From NCBI GenBank assembly GCA_046048055.1, contig JBJOGW010000003.1, positions 1-29,126 of the forward strand: 29,126 bases of DNA. Direction: 5' to 3'. The notes below the pieces were generated by a model that saw only the letters and a list, made by a program, of their open reading frames with translations, did not search any database and was not told where the DNA came from. How positions within the stretch are numbered: position 1 is the stretch's first letter; each line of letters starts with the position of its first letter. Positions 23,694-29,126 of the stretch are shown here, piece by piece. The translations under genes were made by a program, and so were the position numbers. The stretch comes from SYAC01 sp046048055 (lineage in GTDB: Bacteria > Planctomycetota > Phycisphaerae > Phycisphaerales > SM1A02).

Positions 23694-26255
23694 ATGACCT
23701 GTTCGAGTCCCATCGCCGCGCGGCTGCTGCTCACCCTCCTGTTCGCAACGCTGATGCTGCCCGGGGTCGCGACCGCGCAGGAGTCCTTTCCGCGCGTGGC
23801 CGACGCTGCGCGCCGCAAGGACCCCAAGGCCGGCGCCCTGCTGGTGGTGCACTATCGCCGCGCCGACGGCGACTACGACGGCTGGAACCTCTGGTGCTGG
23901 CCGTCGGGCCAGCAGGGTCGCGCCTTCGCGTTCAGCGGCAAGGACGCCTTCGGCCGGTACGCGGTGGTGCCGTTCGACGCGCGGCCCGAGGGGGCCGGGT
24001 TCATCGTGCGTCAGGGCGACTGGCAAGCCAAGGACATCGACGGCGACCGCAGCGTGGACTTTGCGGACAACCCGGTTCAGGAAGTCTGGCTGGTCAGCGG
24101 CGATCCCAGGGTGTATGCCGATCCATCCACGATCGACCTGGCCGCGCGGGTGCGCGGCGCGTTCCTGGATGACGCGGACCGCATCACGCTGGCCACCAGC
24201 CAGCCACTCCCAGCCGCCGACCAGAAGAAGGTGTCCGTGCTGCTGCGCGGCCAGTCCAGGGGTGCGCCCCGCGTGCGTTCGGTCACCCGCAGCAAGGCCG
24301 TCGGTGGCGGTGGCACGGTCTACGACGTGAGGCTCTCGACGCCGGTGAAGCCCGATGACGTGGCGGCCCTGCAGGTGCAGGCGCCCGGGATGGCTCCGGC
24401 CACGGTGCACGCACGCGACGTGCTCACCCTTGAACCCTTCACCCCGCTCGATGCCCGTCTGGGTCCCGTGTGCACGCCGACCGCCACCACCCTGACCACA
24501 TGGAGCCCGGTCAGCGATCGCGTGGAACTGCTTCTGCACGAGGGTGACGCCGCGTCGCCGACCCGGACCGTGCCCCTGCAACGCGGCGAGCGCGGCCTGT
24601 GGAGCGTGCAGGTGCCCGGCGACCTGCATGGCGTGCGATACCGGATGCGCTTCCACAGCTACGGCCAGGATCGCGAGGTTCCGGACATCCACTGCGTGGC
24701 GGCCACCGACGACAGCGCCTTCTCCGTGTTCGCGGACATGGCCCGCCTGGAGCCGGCCGGCTGGAACGAGTCGCAGCCACCCAGACTGGCCCAGCCCACC
24801 GACGAGGTCATCTACGAGGTGCACGTGCGCGACTATTCGGTGGATGATCCCGCGTGTCCGCAGGAACTGCGTGGCACCTATCTGGGACTGGTGCAGCCAG
24901 GCGCCCGCCAGCCCGCCACCACCGGCCTGGGGCACCTGCGCGATCTGGGCGTGACGGCGGTGCACCTGCTGCCCATCCATGACTTCACCACCAACAGGCC
25001 GCGGGAATACAACTGGGGCTATTGGACCGCGCTCTTCAACGTGCCCGAGAGCGACTACGCGTCCGGGCGTGGCGATCCGCTGCGACCGGTGACGGAACTG
25101 CGTGAGACCATCACGCGGCTCCACGCCGAGGGCATCCGCGTGATCCTGGACGTGGTCTACAACCACACCAACAGCACCGGGGCCTGGTCCCCGTTCGACC
25201 AGACCGTGCCCTTCTACTTTCACCGAACGGCGCCGGACGGATCGCTGCTCAACGACGCGGGCGTGGGCAACTGCATGGCCGACGAGCGGCCGATGATGCG
25301 CAAGTACATCCTGGACAGTCTGGAGCACTGGGCCCGCAACTACCGGGTGGACGGGTTCCGCTTCGACCTGCTCGGGACGCACCGGCCGGAGACGGTGCGG
25401 GCGGTGTGCGAGCGGCTGCGTCCACTGCGCGGTGACCTGACACTCTACGGGGAACCATGGACCGGCGGCGGCCCGATCCACTTCGGCAAGGGCGCGCAGA
25501 AGGGAACCTGCATGGCGGTGTTCAACGATCACATCCGCAACGCGATCCGTGGCGATCTGGATGGCACGGCCACGGGCTTCGCCTCCGGTCCGGGTGGCGA
25601 CCGGGCCGCCATCCTGCGCGGGGCCATGGGCGCCATCGACGACTTCACGCAGGAGCCGCTCGAGACGGTGAACTACGCCAGCGCCCACGACAATCTCACG
25701 CTGTGGGACAAGCTGCTCAAGTCCCAGCCCGCCGCCACCGACGCCACCCGCCGGGCCATGCAGAAGCTGGCGCTGGGGATCGTGCTCACCAGCCAGGGCA
25801 TCGCCTTCCTGCACGGTGGCTGCGACTTTGCCCGCACCAAGGGCGGCAACCACAACAGCTACGACGCCGGTGACCAGGTGAACCGCTTCGACTGGCAACG
25901 CAAGGCCCGCTACGACGACGTGCACGACTACGTCGCCGGTCTGGTGGCGCTGCGTCGCGCCCATCCGGCCTTTCGCATGGCCGACGACGCCCAGGTGCGC
26001 CGTGCGGTGCGCGTGCTGGACCAGCCGGCCGGCGGACCCGTGGCCTTCACCATCGATGGGCGCGTGGCAGGCGACCCGTGGAGCACCCTGCTGGTCGCCT
26101 TCAACGGTGAACCGGATGCCACCGTGCTGGAGCTGCCCACCGGCGGCTGGGAGGTGGTGGTCAACGCCACGGCGGCTGGCACGCGAACGCTCGAGCGGGC
26201 GAGCGGCCGCATCACGCTGCCCCCCTATTCCATGCTGGTGGCCCACAGGCCCTGA
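23694..26255 (+). CDS. pulA: Secreted type I pullulanase (GH13, with N-terminal CBM41-like domain)
   Basis: 853 residues. Signal peptide (about 1-28, ending GVATAQ). A starch-binding PUD/CBM41-like domain follows (VVHYRRADGDYDGWNLWCW at 51-69), then beta-rich N-terminal domains, and the GH13 barrel from about residue 365. The signature YNWGYW starts at Tyr439, which is the marker of type I pullulanases. Catalytic residues: nucleophile Asp558 in GFRFDLLG, acid/base Glu587 in LYGEPW, and transition-state Asp666 in ASAHDNLTLW. It hydrolyses alpha-1,6 branch links in pullulan, glycogen or starch outside the cytoplasm. The C-terminal beta domain ends with PPYSMLVAHRP. ATG 23694 is set by the signal peptide and the TACGCT box 9 nt upstream. 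It is divergent from the carbamoyltransferase operon, and the next gene starts 24 bp after its stop. Confidence 0.95.
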   Translation: MTCSSPIAARLLLTLLFATLMLPGVATAQESFPRVADAARRKDPKAGALLVVHYRRADGDYDGWNLWCWPSGQQGRAFAFSGKDAFGRYAVVPFDARPEGAGFIVRQGDWQAKDIDGDRSVDFADNPVQEVWLVSGDPRVYADPSTIDLAARVRGAFLDDADRITLATSQPLPAADQKKVSVLLRGQSRGAPRVRSVTRSKAVGGGGTVYDVRLSTPVKPDDVAALQVQAPGMAPATVHARDVLTLEPFTPLDARLGPVCTPTATTLTTWSPVSDRVELLLHEGDAASPTRTVPLQRGERGLWSVQVPGDLHGVRYRMRFHSYGQDREVPDIHCVAATDDSAFSVFADMARLEPAGWNESQPPRLAQPTDEVIYEVHVRDYSVDDPACPQELRGTYLGLVQPGARQPATTGLGHLRDLGVTAVHLLPIHDFTTNRPREYNWGYWTALFNVPESDYASGRGDPLRPVTELRETITRLHAEGIRVILDVVYNHTNSTGAWSPFDQTVPFYFHRTAPDGSLLNDAGVGNCMADERPMMRKYILDSLEHWARNYRVDGFRFDLLGTHRPETVRAVCERLRPLRGDLTLYGEPWTGGGPIHFGKGAQKGTCMAVFNDHIRNAIRGDLDGTATGFASGPGGDRAAILRGAMGAIDDFTQEPLETVNYASAHDNLTLWDKLLKSQPAATDATRRAMQKLALGIVLTSQGIAFLHGGCDFARTKGGNHNSYDAGDQVNRFDWQRKARYDDVHDYVAGLVALRRAHPAFRMADDAQVRRAVRVLDQPAGGPVAFTIDGRVAGDPWSTLLVAFNGEPDATVLELPTGGWEVVVNATAAGTRTLERASGRITLPPYSMLVAHRP

Positions 26256-26266
26256 GTCACGGCGGC

Positions 26267-26272
26267 TACATT
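26267..26272 (+). promoter_or_regulatory. TAnnnT -10 box for the serine hydrolase gene
   Basis: TACATT ends 7 nt before ATG 26280, placing the expected transcription start on or next to the start codon. It lies in the 24-bp gap after the pullulanase gene, so the hydrolase can be transcribed on its own. No -35 is evident. Confidence 0.5.
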
Positions 26273-26279
26273 GCCCGGC

Positions 26280-27602
26280 ATGCAAGTCATCCGGATGCTC
26301 GTGGCGGTCGCCGCCTCATGGACACTTTCGGTCGACGCCATGGCCCAGGACATGCTGCAGCGGCGCGCTCGCGAGGCTGCCGCCCTGATCGCCGCCGATC
26401 CCTCGTGGCCGGAGGACCTGTTCGTGGAGGGCTTTCGGGCCCAGGTGCCGGACGAGCGGCTGAAGGCCATCGGCCAGCAGTACTTTGCCCAGGGCGGCAC
26501 CGTCGTGGAGGTGCAGCAGACCGGAAGCAAGGGCGAGCATGCCGGCACCTTCGACCTGATCATGGAGAAGGGCGTGGTGGTGCCCATGACCCTTGCCATC
26601 ACCGACGAGGCTCCCAACCCGATCGCGGGGCTGCTCTTTGGGCTGCCCGCGCCCATGCTGCGGAACATGGACGATGCGGTCGCCGCGCTGGGCAAGCTGG
26701 GTGGCAAGGTCTCCTTCGGCGTGTGGGAGCTGGGAGAGGGCGATCCCAGACCCCTGGCCTCGCTGAATCCGGACTTGCCGCTGGCCATCGGCAGCGCCTT
26801 CAAGCTGTACGTGCTGGGTGCGCTGGTCGAGGAGGTGCGAGCCGGTCGCCGGACACCCGCCGACGTGATCACGCTGGGGGCCGATGGTCGCTCGATCCCC
26901 TCGGGTCAGATGCAGGACTGGCCACGGGACGCCCCGGTCACCCTGAGCACGACGGCCAACCTGATGATCGCCATCAGCGACAACACGGCCACCGACCTGC
27001 TCATCCGCACGCTCGGCCGAGAGAAGGTCGAGGCCATGCTGCCCGTGATGGGCATGGCCGACCCCATCCGCACGCTGCCGTTCCTGACCACGCACGAGAT
27101 GATCGCGCTCAAGGCCCGGGACCCCGCGGCCGCGCAGGCCTACGCCGCCATGGACACGGCGTCACGGCGCGCGTTCCTGGCCGAACGCCTGCCCGGCGGA
27201 TCCATCGACCCTGATCGGCTGGATCCCTCGGCCTTCAGCAGGCCCGCGTTCGTGGACTCGATCGAGTGGTTCGCCAGTGCCGCGGACCTGTGCCGTGCCA
27301 TGGACTGGCTGCGCCGCAGCACCCCGGGCGATGCGGGCTCAGGCCTGTCGGTGCTCCGCGGGGCGCTGGCGATCAACCGCGGGCTGGACATTCCGCGTTC
27401 GCGCTTTCCATGGGTCGGGTTCAAGGGCGGCTCGGAACCCGGCGTGCTGAACATGACCTATCTGCTGCAGGCCGCTGACGGCCGGTGGATGGTGCTGGCC
27501 GCCACATGGAACGACACGGAGCGCAGCCTGAAGGAGTCGGACTTCCTGGCGATCGTGCAGCGCGCGATCTGGGTGCTGGGCAAGCCCGCATCCGGCACCT
27601 GA
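26280..27602 (+). CDS. Secreted two-domain serine hydrolase, class A beta-lactamase fold
   Basis: 440 residues. Signal peptide of about 22 residues ending SVDAMAQ. Residues about 25-125 form a small alpha/beta domain (FVEGFRAQVPDERL, then TFDLIMEKGVVVPMTLAI) like the NTF2/isomerase-like domains that precede some serine hydrolases. From about 140 the class A beta-lactamase/penicillin-binding fold begins: SxxK as Ser172-Ala-Phe-Lys175, SDN as Ser233-Asp-Asn235, and KGG at 382-384 in place of KTG. The omega-loop general base corresponding to Glu166 is not clear, so it may be an esterase, carboxypeptidase-like or Orf12-like enzyme (clavulanate cluster) rather than an antibiotic-hydrolysing enzyme. 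I chose ATG 26280 over an upstream TTG (26271), because that codon overlaps the TACATT box and only ATG gives a clean signal peptide. Confidence 0.92.
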   Translation: MQVIRMLVAVAASWTLSVDAMAQDMLQRRAREAAALIAADPSWPEDLFVEGFRAQVPDERLKAIGQQYFAQGGTVVEVQQTGSKGEHAGTFDLIMEKGVVVPMTLAITDEAPNPIAGLLFGLPAPMLRNMDDAVAALGKLGGKVSFGVWELGEGDPRPLASLNPDLPLAIGSAFKLYVLGALVEEVRAGRRTPADVITLGADGRSIPSGQMQDWPRDAPVTLSTTANLMIAISDNTATDLLIRTLGREKVEAMLPVMGMADPIRTLPFLTTHEMIALKARDPAAAQAYAAMDTASRRAFLAERLPGGSIDPDRLDPSAFSRPAFVDSIEWFASAADLCRAMDWLRRSTPGDAGSGLSVLRGALAINRGLDIPRSRFPWVGFKGGSEPGVLNMTYLLQAADGRWMVLAATWNDTERSLKESDFLAIVQRAIWVLGKPASGT

Positions 27603-27643
27603 GCCGAGCCCGTCGCGACACGGCGCAATCCTCGCGCAGGCGC

Positions 27644-27666
27644 CTGTTCAGGGGCTTCCTGAACAG
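27644..27666. terminator. Perfect 9-bp inverted repeat after the serine hydrolase gene
   Basis: CTGTTCAGG (27644-27652) and CCTGAACAG (27658-27666) pair perfectly around a 5-nt loop, 41 nt after the stop codon. No T-run follows in either direction, so it is either a non-canonical terminator, an RNA-stability hairpin or an operator for the BON-gene promoter. A second small repeat CGCCT-TCG-AGGCG follows at 27680-27692. Confidence 0.45.
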
Positions 27667-27695
27667 CCCGGGGCCTCACGCCTTCGAGGCGCTCC

Positions 27696-27701
27696 TAGGT
27701 T
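27696..27701 (+). promoter_or_regulatory. TAnnnT -10 box for the stress-type group
   Basis: TAGGTT lies 55 bp before the BON gene start. Transcription would begin near 27708, giving a leader of about 48 nt with an AGGAG ribosome binding site at 27744-27748. Unlike the other units this mRNA would therefore have a normal leader. Confidence 0.4.
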
Positions 27702-27756
27702 GCCTGCATGGTCGCCGCGCGGTGCGGACGGCCGCCCCCAAGCAGGAGACCTCCCC

Positions 27757-28431
27757 ATGATCACCACGACCCGGACCGATTCCCAGCTCAAGACCGACGT
27801 GCTCGCCGAGCTTGCCTGCGACATCACGGTGGATGAGACCGAGGTGGGCGTGCAGTGCAAGAGTGGCGTGATCACGCTCACGGGCACGCTGTCGTCCTAT
27901 CCCAAGAAGATGGCGGCGATCGACGCGGCGCACCGTGTCTACGGGGTGCTGGACGTCGTGGACGACATGAAGGTGAAGATTCCGGCCATCTGGGAGCGCA
28001 CCGACGAGCGGCTGGCCAGCGATGTCCGGCACGCCCTGCAGGTCGACGTGCTGGTGCCCGACCAGAAGATCACCAGCACCGTCTCGGCGGGACACGTCAC
28101 GCTTCAGGGCAGCGTGGACTCGTGGGCGGACCGCACCAATGCCGAACGGTCGGTGCATCGCATCACGGGCGTGCGGGGCGTGTCCAACCAGATCTCGGTG
28201 ACGCCCACGGGCGTGCGGGCCGACGAGATCAAGCGGCGGATCGAGGAGGCCCTGCGTCGCCAGTCCGAACGCGAGGCCCGACGTCTGGACGTGAGCGTGC
28301 AGGATGGGGTGGTCACGCTCTCGGGATCGGTGCACTCCTGGGTGGAGAAGAACGCGGTGGAGCGCACGGCCGGATTCATGGCCGGCGTGAAGCGCGTGGA
28401 TGACCGGATCACCGTCGATCCGTACCAGTGA
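27757..28431 (+). CDS. Protein with three BON domains
   Basis: 224 residues, made of three BON repeats of about 68 residues: about 10-75, 83-150 and 155-222. Each has the pattern of a helix, a strand with the Gly-x-Val-x-Leu-x-Gly core (SGVITLTGTL, AGHVTLQGSV, DGVVTLSGSV), a helix with conserved Ala/Glu, and a final strand with GV..V.....V. BON domains are found in osmotic-stress proteins such as OsmY and are thought to bind membranes or lipids. There is no signal peptide, unlike OsmY, so it may be cytoplasmic. AGGAG lies 8 nt before ATG 27757. The next gene follows by 24 bp. Probably an envelope or osmotic stress protein. Confidence 0.93.
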   Translation: MITTTRTDSQLKTDVLAELACDITVDETEVGVQCKSGVITLTGTLSSYPKKMAAIDAAHRVYGVLDVVDDMKVKIPAIWERTDERLASDVRHALQVDVLVPDQKITSTVSAGHVTLQGSVDSWADRTNAERSVHRITGVRGVSNQISVTPTGVRADEIKRRIEEALRRQSEREARRLDVSVQDGVVTLSGSVHSWVEKNAVERTAGFMAGVKRVDDRITVDPYQ

Positions 28432-28455
28432 CCCTCGCCCCGCAAGGAGATGCCC

Positions 28456-28965
28456 ATGCCCCTGAACACGCTCGAAGACCTCTTCGCCCGCGAGCTCTCG
28501 ACCCTGGTGAACGCCGAGAAGCAGAGCCTGGCGGTCCTGGAGAAGTTGCAGAAGGCCAGCGACGCGTCCCGGCTGGCCAAGTTGCTGGCATCCCACGTGG
28601 AGGAGACGCGCGAGCACGTCGCGCGACTGGACCGGGTTTTCGTGGAGCTGGACATCAAGCCTCGCAACGGCGGCTCCGGCGGCATGAAGGGACTGCGGCA
28701 GGACTGCATCGACCTCGCAGGCATGCCCGGCGTGGAGCCGCATGTGCGCGATGCCGCCATCATTGCGGCGGCGCAGCATCTGGAGCATGACGAGATCGCC
28801 TCGTACGGATGCGCTCGCACGTGGGCCCGCCTGCTCGGTCACCGCAACGCGGCCTCGGCGCTGCAGAAGTCGCTGGAGGAGGAGCGCGCCTTCGACGAGA
28901 AGCTCTCCAAGCTGGCCGAGACCCTGAACAAGGCGGCCCTGGAGCCGGAGTTGGCCTCGGGCTGA
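28456..28965 (+). CDS. YciE/DUF892-type ferritin-like protein
   Basis: 169 residues. All-helical ferritin-like four-helix bundle of the YciE (DUF892) family: opening NTLEDLFARELSTLVNAEKQ (4-23), then SHVEETREHVARL (47-59), and AAAQHLEHDEIASYGCAR (105-121). The Glu/His residues Glu21, Glu49 or Glu50, His54, Glu110, His111 and Glu113 are candidates for the di-metal site. The family is linked to stress responses in enterobacteria (YciE/YciF), with function not settled. AAGGAG at 28444-28449 lies 6 nt before ATG 28456 but directly abuts ATG 28450, so I chose 28456 as the start. It is cotranscribed with the BON gene (24-bp gap) and the hydrolase that follows. Confidence 0.93.
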   Translation: MPLNTLEDLFARELSTLVNAEKQSLAVLEKLQKASDASRLAKLLASHVEETREHVARLDRVFVELDIKPRNGGSGGMKGLRQDCIDLAGMPGVEPHVRDAAIIAAAQHLEHDEIASYGCARTWARLLGHRNAASALQKSLEEERAFDEKLSKLAETLNKAALEPELASG

Positions 28966-28977
28966 ACCGGTCGGTCC

Positions 28978-29126
28978 ATGACCATCGTTGCACCCACGCC
29001 CACGACGGTGGCGGTGAACGCCGCCGGCCAGACGTTGCCCGGCCTGCTCACGCTTCCCGAGGGGGCCTCGGCCATGGTGGTGTTCGCCCATGGCAGCGGC
29101 AGCAGTCGCTTCAGTCCAAGGAACCG
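28978..29126 (+). CDS. Alpha/beta hydrolase (dienelactone-hydrolase-like), 5' part only
   Basis: The first 49 residues are present; the gene runs off the right edge. After a short N-terminal part with TLPGLLTLPEGA comes VVFAHGSGSSRFSPRN, which matches the HGxGSSR.SPRN oxyanion-hole segment of small dienelactone-hydrolase-like alpha/beta hydrolases often found near stress or phosphoribosyltransferase genes. The nucleophile and the rest of the triad lie outside the window, so the reaction cannot be judged. The start ATG 28978 is 12 bp after the ferritin-like gene stop, in the same unit. Confidence 0.8.
   Translation, partial: MTIVAPTPTTVAVNAAGQTLPGLLTLPEGASAMVVFAHGSGSSRFSPRN

Noticed and set aside
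26271..26279. TTG start for the serine hydrolase three codons upstream of ATG 26280
   Set aside because: The TTG overlaps the TACATT box, so it would lie before the expected transcription start.
23640..26285. 881-codon open frame antisense to the pullulanase
   Set aside because: The composition is typical of an antisense shadow (His, Gln, Gly, Val-rich) with no domain, while the plus strand has a complete GH13 enzyme.
28450..28455. ATG two codons upstream as the ferritin-like protein start
   Set aside because: It directly abuts AAGGAG with no spacing, whereas ATG 28456 has a 6-nt spacing.

Overview
The window looks like a GC-rich bacterial chromosome, most likely a member of the Planctomycetota (a Phycisphaerae-type lineage is my best guess). 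I base this on a 23S rRNA gene that stands apart from 16S with its own promoter, a PilM-like actin-fold protein fused to a membrane/PilN-like part, a carbamoyltransferase-SxtJ-DUF5989 cassette, and several large membrane proteins I cannot assign to well-known families. The placement is inference; no alignment was run.

Layout. Bases 1-1963 (minus strand) are the 5' two thirds of a 23S rRNA gene; its promoter (2251-2286) lies about 290 bp upstream, and no 16S, tRNA or 5S gene lies between. Bases 2396-7857 (minus) are a tight three-gene operon: a PilM/PilN-like fusion and two single-span membrane proteins, probably the inner-membrane platform of a type IV pilus-like or type II secretion-like machine. 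An S1-domain RNA-binding protein (8044-9312, plus) diverges from it. A two-gene minus operon follows (10780-11328, then 9351-10769: a soluble protein of unknown role and a multi-span membrane protein).

From 11383 to 20346 a run of eight plus-strand genes is packed with overlaps or small gaps: a zinc-ribbon membrane protein, an M20 dipeptidase, an 820-residue envelope protein, an ABC ATPase, NAD kinase, a SAM methyltransferase, an FAD-dependent oxidoreductase and a type III polyketide synthase. The last three form a compact biosynthetic cassette for a small polyketide (alkylpyrone, resorcinol or quinone type). Converging on it is a minus operon (23633 down to 20348): carbamoyltransferase, SxtJ-like protein, DUF5989-like protein, and an inositol-monophosphatase-family phosphatase.

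From 23694 onward, on the plus strand, are a secreted type I pullulanase, a secreted two-domain serine beta-lactamase-like hydrolase, and a stress-type group: a triple-BON protein, a YciE/DUF892 ferritin-like protein, and the start of an alpha/beta hydrolase cut by the window edge. No insertion sequence, prophage, CRISPR array or tRNA was seen.

A genome-style feature runs across the window: most genes that begin a transcription unit have a TAnnnT box ending only 7-12 bases before the start codon, which suggests leaderless or near-leaderless mRNAs, while the rRNA promoter and the BON gene use more conventional signals.
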